Positions 30,461-38,972 of a DNA stretch of 64,000 nucleotides are shown in pieces (the first letter of the stretch is position 1; every line of letters starts with the position of its first letter). Both the position numbers and the translations under genes were made by a program. Origin of the DNA: Thauera sp. K11 (GTDB taxonomy: Bacteria; Pseudomonadota; Gammaproteobacteria; Burkholderiales; Rhodocyclaceae); assembly GCF_002354895.1 (NCBI RefSeq), contig NZ_CP023439.1:2108001-2172000 (forward strand). Direction: 5' to 3'. Under the pieces are notes generated by a model. The model ran no database searches. It had not been told where the DNA came from and saw only the letters and a list, made by a program, of their open reading frames with translations.

Positions 30461-31915
30461 TCACGGCGCGGGAGGCGCGTCCGAGGCCCACAGGTGGAAG
30501 ACGGCGTACGAGCGCCACGGGCTCCAGCGCCGGGCGTGCTCGTCGATCGCGCCCGGCGACATTCCCGGCAGCCGTTTGCGGACGACGTAGTCGGTGCAGA
30601 GGAAGACGTCGGGCCACGACCAGGCGCGCATGGCGATGTAGCCCGCGGTCCAGGGGCCGATGCCCGGGATCTCCTGCAGCCTGGCGAGGCCGCGCTCGAC
30701 GTCGATCACGTCGTCCAGGTCGAGCCGGCCTTCGGCGGCCTCGATGGCGAGTAGCCTCAATGCCCTCGCCCGCTGGCGCGGAATGCCGATGGCGGCGATG
30801 TCCTCGTCGCACGCGCAGGCGAGCGCCGCGGCCGCCGGGAACAGCCGGTCCACGGAGGGCCACGGCGTGGGCACGGGTTCGCCGAAACGTTCGGCGAGCC
30901 GCTTCAGCAGGCATGCGGCGGCCGAGGTGCTGACCTGCTGTTCCAGCACCGCCCGCGCGGCGCCCTCGAAGCCGGACACGGCCCCCGGCAGGCGCAGGCC
31001 GGTGCGGGGGGCGGCGAGGTCTCCGAGCACGGCGGCGATGTCGCCGGGGGAGGCGTCGAGGTCGAAGAGGCGCCGCATCCTTGCGAGCACCAGGGGCAGC
31101 GCGGGGACCAGCGAGGCCGAGGGTTCGACCGACAGGGCGTGCCGGGAAGCGTCCGCACGCACGCCGACCCAGCCGTCGAGCCGCTTTCCGCCGTGCATGA
31201 GGGAGATGCTGCGCACGTATTGGTCGCCGTGCACGGCTTCGATGCCGCCGATGGCGCGGCGCGCCAGCCAGGACAGCATGGCGGCCCAATCGAGCGGCGG
31301 GCGGTAGGCGAGCCGCAGGTGCAGGCCGTGCCCGCCGTGCGGCGCCCTTGCGGCGGGCGCGGTGCGCCGCAGTTCCGAGGGGCTGAGGCGATAGCGCTCG
31401 CGCACGAGGCCGTTGAAGCGCCGCAGGCTGCCGAAGCCGGCTGCGAGCGCGATCTCGGTCACCGGCAGGGCGGTCTCGGCGAGCAGCCGCTTGGCGAGCA
31501 GCAGGCGCTGGCTTTGCGCGTAGCCCACCGGCGAGACGCCGTAGCGGTCCGCGAACACGCGGCGCAGGTGCCGGGCGGAGATGCCGAGGCGTTGCGCCAG
31601 CCCTTCGCAGGACTGCCCGGACAGGAAGCCCTGGTCGATCAGGCGCGCGGCGGCGGCCGCGTAGCGCCCGGCGGCATCGATGGGGGCCACGCCCGGCGCC
31701 AGTTCCGGGCGGCAGCGCAGGCAGGGGCGAAAGCCGTGCGCCTCGGCGGCGGCGGCGCTGGGGTAGAAGCTGCAGTTCTCGAAGCGCGGCGTCCTGACGG
31801 CGCATACCGGGCGGCAGTAGATGCGCGTGGTGGAAACGCCGACGTAGAACCGTCCGTCGAAGCGGCGGTCGCGGGCGCACAGGGCGGCGTAGTAGTCGGA
31901 CGGGCTGGCAGGCAT
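30461..31915 (-). CDS. Bifunctional AdaA-like regulator / AlkA 3-methyladenine DNA glycosylase
   Basis: The 484-residue fusion repairs alkylated DNA. Residues 1–80 are the Ada zinc and methyl-acceptor domain (FDGRFYVGVSTTRIYCRPVC … PCLRCRPE, four Cys). An AraC helix-turn-helix follows (about 85–190, AQRLGISARHLRRVF). From about 200 onward there is an AlkA domain with the HhH motif LQEIPGIGPWTAGYIAMR and the catalytic Asp in DVFLCTDYVVRK. The O6-methylguanine transferase half of classical Ada is absent, as is usual for this fusion. I start at ATG 31915 because the Ada domain begins there; the frame continues upstream to 32101 without homology. Confidence 0.93.
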   Translation of the reverse strand: MPASPSDYYAALCARDRRFDGRFYVGVSTTRIYCRPVCAVRTPRFENCSFYPSAAAAEAHGFRPCLRCRPELAPGVAPIDAAGRYAAAAARLIDQGFLSGQSCEGLAQRLGISARHLRRVFADRYGVSPVGYAQSQRLLLAKRLLAETALPVTEIALAAGFGSLRRFNGLVRERYRLSPSELRRTAPAARAPHGGHGLHLRLAYRPPLDWAAMLSWLARRAIGGIEAVHGDQYVRSISLMHGGKRLDGWVGVRADASRHALSVEPSASLVPALPLVLARMRRLFDLDASPGDIAAVLGDLAAPRTGLRLPGAVSGFEGAARAVLEQQVSTSAAACLLKRLAERFGEPVPTPWPSVDRLFPAAAALACACDEDIAAIGIPRQRARALRLLAIEAAEGRLDLDDVIDVERGLARLQEIPGIGPWTAGYIAMRAWSWPDVFLCTDYVVRKRLPGMSPGAIDEHARRWSPWRSYAVFHLWASDAPPAP

Positions 31916-32212
31916 GGGCGCATGGTATGGAAGGCCCGGACCGCGCGCCAGCCGTTTCCGGACATGGATTTCCGCGGCCGGGGTGTCGCGACGGCCGTCC
32001 GGAGCGGGCGGGCCGATGCGCCTTGCGGGCTGGTCCGCCACGGCGCTCGCCGGCCTGCCGCGGCCCGGCCGACCCGCGGGCCCTACCTGTTTCCGCCGCA
32101 TGAACAGTGAATTCTGTTTACCCGCGTTTATTCAGCATTTCCTTATCAATAGACTTTCGCGGTTCCGCCGGAATGGCGAAACCCGTTCCGGCCGGCGTCG
32201 CCCGGCCGCGGC

Positions 32213-33490
32213 ATGGCCGGCCCGCGGCTTTCCAGCAAATCCCTTTCGAGCGGCGCCGAGCGCATCGGCGCGCGACAGCGACCCGTGACCCGATCGAACC
32301 CTTCCCGCCTGCAGCCCGCCGTCATCGTCATCCTGTCCGGCGTGGTGGCGGCCATGCACATCGGCAAGATCCCGCCGGCCATCCCGGTGCTGCGCGAGGC
32401 GCTCGGCCTGTCGCTGGTGGAGGCCGGCTTCCTGCTTTCGATGGTGCAGATGGCGGGCATGCTGATCGGCGTCCTCGCCGGCCTCGCCGCCGATTCGATC
32501 GGCGTGCGGCGCAGCATCGTCGCCGGGCAGGCGATCCTGGCGCTGTCCGGCTTCTGCGCGATGTGGGCCGCGCGCCCCTTCGATCTGCTGGCCCTGCGCG
32601 GGCTGGAGGGGCTGGGCTTCCTGCTGACGGTGCTGCCGGCGCCCGGGCTGATCCGGCAACTGGTGCCCCCTGCCCGGCTGGCGCTCTACCTGGGCCTGTG
32701 GGGCACCTACATGGGCACGGGCGCCGCGCTGCCCTTGCTGGGCGGCCCGGCGATCATGGAGGTGGTGGGCTGGAACGGCCTGTGGGGCCTGCTGGGGGGG
32801 CTTTCCGCCATCGCCGCCGTCGCGGTGGCCTTCCTCGTTCCCCCGGAGCGGCAGCAGCCGGCGCCTGCGCCGGCCCCGCAGGCGGACGGCGAGCCATGGT
32901 GGGAGCGCCTGCGCACCACGCTGACGAGCCCCGGGCCGTGGCGCGTCGCGATCATCTTCGCCATGTACACCAGCCAGTGGCTGGCCGTGATCGGCTTCCT
33001 GCCTTCGGTCTACGCCCAGGCCGGCATCTCCGGCCAGACGGCCGGCAGCCTGACGGCGCTGGCCTGCCTCATCAACATCGTCGGCAGCGTGGCCGCGGGG
33101 CGCCTGCTGCACCACGGGACCTGCGCCCGGCACCTGCTCTACGCCGGCTTCGCCACCATGGCGGCGACCGCCTTCGTGGCCTTCACCCCGCTCACCGCCG
33201 GGGCCCCGGTGCTGCGATACGCGGCAGCGCTGGCGTTTTCCGCGGTCGGCGGCCTGATACCGGGCACGCTCTTCTCGCTGGTGGTCCACGTGGCGCCGAA
33301 CGCGCGCACGGTGTCGACCACGGTCGGCTGGATGCAGCAGTGCTCGGCCTTCGGCCAGTTCCTCGGCCCGCCCTTCGTGGCGTGGGTGGCCGGCAGGTAC
33401 GGCGGGTGGCATCTGACCTGGATCGTCACCGGGATGGCGTCGGTGGCCGGGCTGCTGCTGTCCAGGGGGGTGCGGTTCGACCGGCAGTGA
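32213..33490 (+). CDS. MFS transporter (CynX/NimT-like)
   Basis: A 425-residue inner-membrane carrier with about twelve hydrophobic segments. The loop-2 motif of MFS proteins appears as GLAADSIGVRRS, and a central hydrophilic loop (EPWWERLRTTL) separates the two six-helix halves. The substrate cannot be read from the sequence. GTG 32285 is an alternative start just before the first helix. It is divergent from adaA-alkA across an A/T-richer gap (31916–32212) that must hold promoters. Its stop is 118 bases from the convergent flavin reductase gene. Confidence 0.85.
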   Translation: MAGPRLSSKSLSSGAERIGARQRPVTRSNPSRLQPAVIVILSGVVAAMHIGKIPPAIPVLREALGLSLVEAGFLLSMVQMAGMLIGVLAGLAADSIGVRRSIVAGQAILALSGFCAMWAARPFDLLALRGLEGLGFLLTVLPAPGLIRQLVPPARLALYLGLWGTYMGTGAALPLLGGPAIMEVVGWNGLWGLLGGLSAIAAVAVAFLVPPERQQPAPAPAPQADGEPWWERLRTTLTSPGPWRVAIIFAMYTSQWLAVIGFLPSVYAQAGISGQTAGSLTALACLINIVGSVAAGRLLHHGTCARHLLYAGFATMAATAFVAFTPLTAGAPVLRYAAALAFSAVGGLIPGTLFSLVVHVAPNARTVSTTVGWMQQCSAFGQFLGPPFVAWVAGRYGGWHLTWIVTGMASVAGLLLSRGVRFDRQ

Positions 33491-33608
33491 CGGCGCGCAT
33501 CGCGGGCGGGTCCACGCCGCGCGCCCGGCGTGGAGAGGCGTCCGGTCCGACGCGGGCTTTCCGCGGCAGACCGGACGGTGCTGGGCCGACTTCCGTGCTT
33601 CCCTGCCT

Positions 33609-34145
33609 TCAGTCCTCCAGGTCCGGATGGGCGACGGCGATGCGATAGCGGCCGGCGTGGAACAGCAGTGGTTCCCCACCTCCCTGGCCGAACTGCTCGA
33701 TCTCACCGATGAAGATGAGGTGGTCGCCACCGTCGTACTGCCTGCTGTTGCGGCACACCAGCGTGGCGACCGCCCCCTCCAGCAGCGGAATGCCGGCCGG
33801 CCCTTCGCCGTGGTCGAGGCCGGCGAACTTGTCGTCCGCCGGCCGCGCGAAGCGGTTCGACAGGCCATGCTGGCCGCGCTCCAGCACGTGGATGGCGAAG
33901 TGGCCGGCCGCCACGAAGTCGGGCAGGCTGGGCGCGTTGCGCGACAGGCTCCACAGCACCAGCGGCGGCTCCAGGGACACCGAGGAGAACGAATTGGCCG
34001 TCATCCCGACCCGGCGCCCGTCAGCGGCGCGGGTCGTGATCACCGTCACCCCGGTGGCGAACTGGCCCAGCAGATTGCGCAGGGTACGGGCATCGCTGCC
34101 GCCGACGCTGGACAGCACGGTTGCGGGGGTTTGCGGCGCGCTCAT
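33609..34145 (-). CDS. NAD(P)H:flavin oxidoreductase (StyB/IifD-like)
   Basis: A 178-residue flavin reductase of the HpaC/StyB family, seen in LRNLLGQFATGVTVIT, GMTANSFSSVSLEPPLVLWSL and the C-terminal LLFHAGRYR. It would supply reduced FAD to the StyA-like oxygenase encoded immediately upstream. I choose ATG 34145 (GGAG nine bases upstream); ATG 34160 is possible. It is the last gene of the minus-strand oxidation cluster. Confidence 0.88.
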   Translation of the reverse strand: MSAPQTPATVLSSVGGSDARTLRNLLGQFATGVTVITTRAADGRRVGMTANSFSSVSLEPPLVLWSLSRNAPSLPDFVAAGHFAIHVLERGQHGLSNRFARPADDKFAGLDHGEGPAGIPLLEGAVATLVCRNSRQYDGGDHLIFIGEIEQFGQGGGEPLLFHAGRYRIAVAHPDLED

Positions 34146-34165
34146 GATCGCGGGCTCCATGCGCT

Positions 34166-35404
34166 TCACGCCGCCATCGGCAAGGTGCGCTCGATCAGCG
34201 CCTCGCATTGGTCGACATCGAACCACCAGGGCTCGAACCGGCGCGGATCGTCAAAGCCGTTGGCCAGGATGGATGCCAGTTCGGGCGACTGGCCGGCCGT
34301 GGCGAGCAGCTTCAACAGATGCGCCGGTGGCGGCAGCAACATGGTGTTGGTCCAGGCGACCACGTGCCGGGCGTAGTTCCAGAAACGCTCGAAGGTGGCG
34401 TTCATCCAGTCGGGCGTGAATGCCTGGCCGCCGCGGGCGAGGATGGCGTCGAGATAGACCTTGCTGCACTTGGCGGCGTTGTTGGAGCCCTGGCCGGTGA
34501 TCGGGTCGTTCACCACGACGGCGTCGCCCATGCCGAACACCCGGCGGCCGGACGGCAAGGTCAGCACCGGTCTGCGGATGGTGGGAGCGAAGCGGCCCGA
34601 CAGGAAGCCCTTGTCGTCGGTGAGCGCCAGGTTGCGGCAGCGCTCCGCCTCCCAGGGCAGATGGCGATTGACGATCTCCAGGCTCTTTTCCAGATGCTGC
34701 TCCGGCGAATTCACGCCCTGCCAGCAGTCCATCGGGCCGCCGGGAATACCTTCGAACACCATGATCTCGCACGGCCCGCTCAGGGTCAGGGCCGGGAATA
34801 CGAAGTACTCGCCGACACCGGGGATCAGGTTGAAGGCGACGCGCGAATACGGCGCCATCGGCGTCATGCCGGTTACGTAGGTCAGGGCCAGGGCGCGCTG
34901 CGGCTGGCTGAAGCGGCTGCGCTCGGCATCGCGGGTGAAGAGGTTGACGATCTCGCCCTTGCCCGCGGCCAGCAGCACCAGGTCATGGCTGGCGGCGAGT
35001 CGTTCGAGTTCGGGCACGCCCACGTCCTGCAGGTGCACTTCCCCGCCGCGGCGTTCGACCTCCTCGATCCAGTACGGCATCTTGAGGCGCTGGTCCACCG
35101 ACTGCGCCACGTTCTCCAGGCGGGCACTCCAACCGAAGAGCCGCTGGCCGGGCTTTTCGGGGTGGGGAACGGCGAGGCCGATGCCTTCCACGGGCGGGCA
35201 GCTTTCTTCCCAGAAATTGATGCCGAGGTCGCGTTCGGTCTGCAAGGCGGCATCGAACATGCACTGGCTGGACGTGACCCTGCCCTGGCGGATCTCCTCC
35301 GCGCTGCGATTCGATGTGAGGGTGACGTGGTAGCCCCGGGCGAGCAGACCGAGGGCGAGCTGGAGACCGGACTGGCCGGCTCCGACGATGGCGATGCGAC
35401 GCAT
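34166..35404 (-). CDS. StyA-like FAD-dependent monooxygenase (indole/styrene oxygenase, IifC/IndA-like)
   Basis: A 412-residue two-component flavoprotein oxygenase of the styrene monooxygenase family, group E. The N-terminus MRRIAIVGAGQSGLQLALGL is the FAD-binding fold. Family segments include RVTSSQCMFD and GMGDAVVVNDPITGQGSNNA (FAD ribityl site). ATG 35404 has AAGGAG six bases upstream. Such enzymes epoxidise or hydroxylate styrene and indole using FADH2 from a partner reductase, which is encoded just downstream. The neighbours (SDR and DLH–SnoaL fusion) fit indole oxidation better than styrene catabolism, since no styrene oxide isomerase (StyC) or phenylacetaldehyde dehydrogenase (StyD) is present. 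Confidence 0.88.
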   Translation of the reverse strand: MRRIAIVGAGQSGLQLALGLLARGYHVTLTSNRSAEEIRQGRVTSSQCMFDAALQTERDLGINFWEESCPPVEGIGLAVPHPEKPGQRLFGWSARLENVAQSVDQRLKMPYWIEEVERRGGEVHLQDVGVPELERLAASHDLVLLAAGKGEIVNLFTRDAERSRFSQPQRALALTYVTGMTPMAPYSRVAFNLIPGVGEYFVFPALTLSGPCEIMVFEGIPGGPMDCWQGVNSPEQHLEKSLEIVNRHLPWEAERCRNLALTDDKGFLSGRFAPTIRRPVLTLPSGRRVFGMGDAVVVNDPITGQGSNNAAKCSKVYLDAILARGGQAFTPDWMNATFERFWNYARHVVAWTNTMLLPPPAHLLKLLATAGQSPELASILANGFDDPRRFEPWWFDVDQCEALIERTLPMAA

Positions 35405-35443
35405 GTGATTCTCCTTTGGGGATGGATTGTCGTTGTAGGTGCC

Positions 35444-35461
35444 CCGTCCGGCCACGGACGG
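35444..35461 (-). other. Intercistronic hairpin between the SDR and oxygenase genes
   Basis: A perfect 7-bp stem, CCGTCCG / CGGACGG, with a four-base loop lies in the 96-base gap after the SDR stop. There is no T-tract, so it is more likely an mRNA-processing or stability element than a terminator. Confidence 0.45.
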
Positions 35462-35500
35462 CCGGATGAAGGCCGTGAAAAGCAGAAGGGGACGCCCGCC

Positions 35501-36283
35501 CTATCCGGCGAGCCGCGGAATGGCAGGCTGGTTGCGCTCCGGCCCCATCACCGAATAGCCGCCATCGACGGCATAGTCGGCACCGGTGACGAAGCTGGCC
35601 TCCGGGGAACACAGGAAGACCACCACGTTGGCGACCTCGCCGGGATCACCCAGGCGGCCGAGGAGGTGGAAGTCCGCCGCCACGCGGTCGGCCTTGGCCC
35701 GGTCGCCGCCGGAAATCTCGGCGATGACACGCGACCACGTCCAGCCCGGCGACACCGAATTGACGCGGATGCCGTCGGGCGCGAGATCCATGGCCATGCT
35801 GCGGGTGAGCTGGCGCATGGCGGCCTTGGACACCGGATAGAGCCAGCGACCGGTCTGGGCGACGGAGGCGGAGATGGAGGTGAAGTTCACCACCGCGCCG
35901 CGGCGTACCTTGAGGTCCGCGTGCACCGCCCGCGTCAGCGCCATTGCCGACACCAGATTGATGTCCAGCGCCCGCAGCCAGTCCTGGCGGGACGACGCGA
36001 AGCCATCGTCGACATAGGTGCAGGCGAGATTGACGAGCAGATCGACCCCGCCCAGGCGCCGGCGCACCTCGGCCACCGCCGCCTCGAGGGCTGCGTCGTC
36101 GGTCAGGTCCACCGCGACGAACATGCCCTCGTCGCCCAGGCTCGCGGCGACCTGGGCGCCGGCGGGATCGACGTCGAGGATCGCCACCCTGGCGCCCGCC
36201 TCCGTCAGGCCGCGGGCGACCGCGGCACCGATGAGGGTTGCGCCGCCACTGACGATTGCGACCTTGCCCTGAAGTCTTTTCAT
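35501..36283 (-). CDS. Short-chain dehydrogenase/reductase (IifA-like)
   Basis: A 260-residue classical SDR. The Rossmann glycine motif is SGGATLIGAAVA, the cofactor Asp follows in AILDVDPAG, and the catalytic residues are Ser in NFTSISAS and Tyr/Lys in YPVSK. The C-terminal GADYAVDGGYSVMG is typical. In iif/ind clusters the SDR oxidises the dihydrodiol made by the oxygenase; the same role is inferred here. ATG 36283 has GAGGAG upstream and follows the DLH gene by ten bases, so it is cotranscribed. Confidence 0.85.
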   Translation of the reverse strand: MKRLQGKVAIVSGGATLIGAAVARGLTEAGARVAILDVDPAGAQVAASLGDEGMFVAVDLTDDAALEAAVAEVRRRLGGVDLLVNLACTYVDDGFASSRQDWLRALDINLVSAMALTRAVHADLKVRRGAVVNFTSISASVAQTGRWLYPVSKAAMRQLTRSMAMDLAPDGIRVNSVSPGWTWSRVIAEISGGDRAKADRVAADFHLLGRLGDPGEVANVVVFLCSPEASFVTGADYAVDGGYSVMGPERNQPAIPRLAG

Positions 36284-36293
36284 GTCGGGCTCC

Positions 36294-37541
36294 TCAGGCG
36301 GTGATCGGCTTGCCGGCGCTGCCGGGCCAACTGGGCATCAGGGTGTTGGAAGGCAGGCTTTCGTCGAGCAGCTTGTACGCCGTCTCCACGCCGGCCACCG
36401 GCAGCCCTGCCGGGTCGAGCAGGCCGATCTGCACCAGCACGCTGGCCTGGTCCCAGTAGATGTGCTCGTGGTAGAGCTTGGGGCCGCGGAACTTGACGAC
36501 TCCCAGCATGGGGATCTCCACGTACTTGCCGGTCGGCTTTACGCCAGGCAGCAGCCAATCGATCTCGCGGTCGTGGGTGAAGCTCATGATGAATTCGTCC
36601 ACGATCTGGGACGCTCCCACGGTGCGGGAGACGGGCGTGAGCCGCATGTCCGCCGGGTTGTTGTGGATGAAGTGGTAGCGGTAGAAGCGGCTCAGTTCCG
36701 CGCTGCCCACGCCCCCGGTCATGGTCGGGATGTGGTTCACGTAGGGTTGATCCACCATCGTCGCCATGGTGGCAGGCACGTTGCGGGTGTCGAACTCGTG
36801 CCGGATGTGCTCTTCCCACAGCGCGGACAGATCGTAGTCCGGCCCCAGTACGCGGCGCAGCGCGGCAATGCTGCGTTCGTGGGCGAGCAGCGCGGAAGGC
36901 TTGTGGTAATGGTCGCCCGCCGGACGGGCGAAGGCGTGGCCGACACCGGGATAGACATGGACTTCGGTCTTCGGGCAGGAGGCCAGCGCAGTACGGATGG
37001 CGTCGCGGGCAGGCGGCGGGCAGAAGTCGTCGAGTTCGGGGATGTGCACCACCAGGCGGCCGCGCAGCCCTTCCAGTTCGCCCAGCGCCTTCTCGATGCC
37101 GACCCCGTAGTAGGCCACCGCGCAGGCCACCTCGGGCAACCGGCACGCGGCGAGATAGGCCAGCTTCCCGCCCAGGCAGTAGCCCACCACGCCGAGCCCG
37201 GCACCGCTGCATTCGGGCAGGCCACGCAGGCAGGCGAGGCTCGCTCCGATGTCGGCGACGCCGAGATTCTCGTCGAAGCCCTGGTAGAGGGACAGGGCGC
37301 GGGCGAAATCCTCCTGTCCATAGCCCAGTTCCACGCCGGCCTGCTGGCGCCAGAACAGGTCCGGCACGAGCACGGTATAGCCCTCCTCGGCCAGATGGTC
37401 GGCCACCGCGCGCATCGCGGCATTGACGCCGAAGATCTCCTGGCACAGGACGATGCCCGGCCCGCGGCCATCGACCGATACCGCCAGATAGGCGGCGAAG
37501 CTGCCGTCCGCGGACGGCACCTGGATAGAACGACCTTTCAT
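36294..37541 (-). CDS. Dienelactone hydrolase–SnoaL-like cyclase fusion (IifB-like)
   Basis: The 415-residue protein has two parts. Residues 1–~230 are a dienelactone hydrolase alpha/beta fold with the complete triad Cys122 (GYCLGGK), Asp171 and His202 (GVGHAF), and Glu35 (CQEIFG). Residues ~250–400 are SnoaL/NTF2-like (FYRYHFIHNNPADM, DEFIMSFTHDREIDWLLPG). In indole clusters a related protein is reported as a cofactor-free oxygenase converting 3-hydroxyindolin-2-one to anthranilate; I transfer that role by synteny and memory only. ATG 37541 has AAAGGAG upstream. It is the first gene of the cluster, divergent from an AraC-type gene. Confidence 0.82.
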   Translation of the reverse strand: MKGRSIQVPSADGSFAAYLAVSVDGRGPGIVLCQEIFGVNAAMRAVADHLAEEGYTVLVPDLFWRQQAGVELGYGQEDFARALSLYQGFDENLGVADIGASLACLRGLPECSGAGLGVVGYCLGGKLAYLAACRLPEVACAVAYYGVGIEKALGELEGLRGRLVVHIPELDDFCPPPARDAIRTALASCPKTEVHVYPGVGHAFARPAGDHYHKPSALLAHERSIAALRRVLGPDYDLSALWEEHIRHEFDTRNVPATMATMVDQPYVNHIPTMTGGVGSAELSRFYRYHFIHNNPADMRLTPVSRTVGASQIVDEFIMSFTHDREIDWLLPGVKPTGKYVEIPMLGVVKFRGPKLYHEHIYWDQASVLVQIGLLDPAGLPVAGVETAYKLLDESLPSNTLMPSWPGSAGKPITA

Positions 37542-37889
37542 CGATTTCTCCTTTGGGTTGGAATCTGTCTGTCTTTGTCTTGTCCGGGGCATTCAGCCCC
37601 CTTTCGTCCGCCCGGCAGCGCGGTACGCTCCACCGGCCTCGCACCCCGGCCTGCGGAACATCCACCGGACCGCCCGCTCGCATCGGCGGGCCCTGGCATG
37701 CTGGAACCGCGGGCCCATTGGACGCTTCCGCCGCAGACCCAACTAGCCAGAAACCCTGCGAACACGAGCCGTTTTTTCACGCACTGGCCGGACACTGCAG
37801 CCTGCACCGTCGACGATTGCACTCCGTGGCTAGAGGGCGCTGGGCGAGCCGGCCAGAATTGAAGCGAAGACGAACCGGAGAGATCGCAC
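37542..37889. promoter_or_regulatory. Divergent control region between the oxidation cluster and its AraC-type regulator
   Basis: No gene is seen in these 348 bases. The region must carry both promoters and probably AraC-type sites. A 7-bp inverted pair CTAGCCA (37743–37749) / TGGCTAG (37827–37833) flanks a T-rich stretch. In the 5' leader of the minus-strand operon a short hairpin GGGGC-TGAAT-GCCCC occurs near 37590. None of these is strong enough to name as an operator. Confidence 0.35.
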
Positions 37890-38972
37890 ATGGCCCCCAA
37901 CGACGCCGAACTGCACGCTGCCCACGACCGGCTGGACGGTGCCCGCAACTGGATGGCGGGCATCTGCGGCCCGCATCACCTGGAATCGCGCAGGTCGGGA
38001 AGCCTCGGCTTCGTCCACGACGCCGTGCGCCTGCCGACCCTGGGTACGGTGCTGGGACAGATCCGTTACGGCTCCGACGTGACCATAGGTATCGACCGGG
38101 ACGTGCAACTGGACGGCTACAGCCTCAGCCTTCCGCTGGAGGGCAGCCAGATCCTGCGCAGCCGCGGCGAGAAGCACCGTTCGGATGCGGGCGGCGGCGT
38201 GGTCGTTTCACCGTTTGCGGACCAGGAACTGGACATCTCGGCCGACTGCCGCAAGCTGCAGGTGGTGATCCGCCGCCCGGCGGCGCAGGAAGTACTGGAG
38301 AAGCTGCTGGAGCGGCCGGCCGCCGAGCCGCTCGCCTTCGATCCCCGGATGGACATGCGCCGGGGCGAAGTCGCCGCCTGGTGGAGGATGGCGGCGCATC
38401 TGTTCGACGACTGGCACGCGACGAAACAACTCTACCGGCAGCCGGGAATCGCCCCGGGCCTGGAATTCCTGCTGATCAAGGGGTTGCTGCTGGCGCAGCC
38501 GAACAACTATTCGCGCGAACTCGCGGACGGGCAGGACCCGGACTGTCCGGAATACGTGCGACGCGCCTGCCGCTTCATCCGCGACAATGCGCGCCGGGAT
38601 CTGCGCCTGGAGGATATCGAGGCGATTGCCCGCGTGTCGCGCCAGAGGCTGTACGAGAGCCTGCGTTCCTGGACCGGCTTCACGCCCATGGCGTATTTGA
38701 AGCGCTGCCGCCTGGAAGGCGCGCGCGCGGCCTTGCTCGCCGCGCTACCCGGCGCGAGCGTGTCCACGGTCGCCCTGGACTGGGGCTTCAACCACTTTGG
38801 ACGTTTTGCCAGGGAGTATCGGACGCGCTATGGCGAAGCGCCGTCGGAAACCCTGTGCAAACGAGGCACTCCGCGTCCCTGTCCGGTCAGTCGGGACGAT
38901 GGCGCAGCGTCGCCGACGGCGATTCGCCGAACCGGCGCTTGTACTCCCGGGCGAAGCGCCCGAGATGGTTGA
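37890..38972 (+). CDS. AraC-family transcriptional regulator, divergent from the oxidation cluster
   Basis: A 360-residue protein with an N-terminal AraC_binding_2-like sensor domain (about 30–200) and two helix-turn-helix units from about 235 (LEDIEAIARVSRQRLYESLRSW … GFNHFGRFAREYRTRYGEAPSETL). ATG 37890 has GGAG nine bases upstream. After the normal end of the domain there is an unusual tail of about 40 residues, because the frame runs on antisense into the next gene's 3' end (38887–38972). Position and divergence make it the likely activator of the StyA-like cluster (compare IifR/IndR). Confidence 0.85.
   Translation: MAPNDAELHAAHDRLDGARNWMAGICGPHHLESRRSGSLGFVHDAVRLPTLGTVLGQIRYGSDVTIGIDRDVQLDGYSLSLPLEGSQILRSRGEKHRSDAGGGVVVSPFADQELDISADCRKLQVVIRRPAAQEVLEKLLERPAAEPLAFDPRMDMRRGEVAAWWRMAAHLFDDWHATKQLYRQPGIAPGLEFLLIKGLLLAQPNNYSRELADGQDPDCPEYVRRACRFIRDNARRDLRLEDIEAIARVSRQRLYESLRSWTGFTPMAYLKRCRLEGARAALLAALPGASVSTVALDWGFNHFGRFAREYRTRYGEAPSETLCKRGTPRPCPVSRDDGAASPTAIRRTGACTPGRSARDG

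Noticed and set aside
33609..35404. Styrene catabolic styAB
   Set aside because: The oxygenase and reductase are of the StyAB family, but no styrene oxide isomerase or phenylacetaldehyde dehydrogenase gene is nearby, and the DLH–SnoaL fusion and SDR fit indole-type clusters better.
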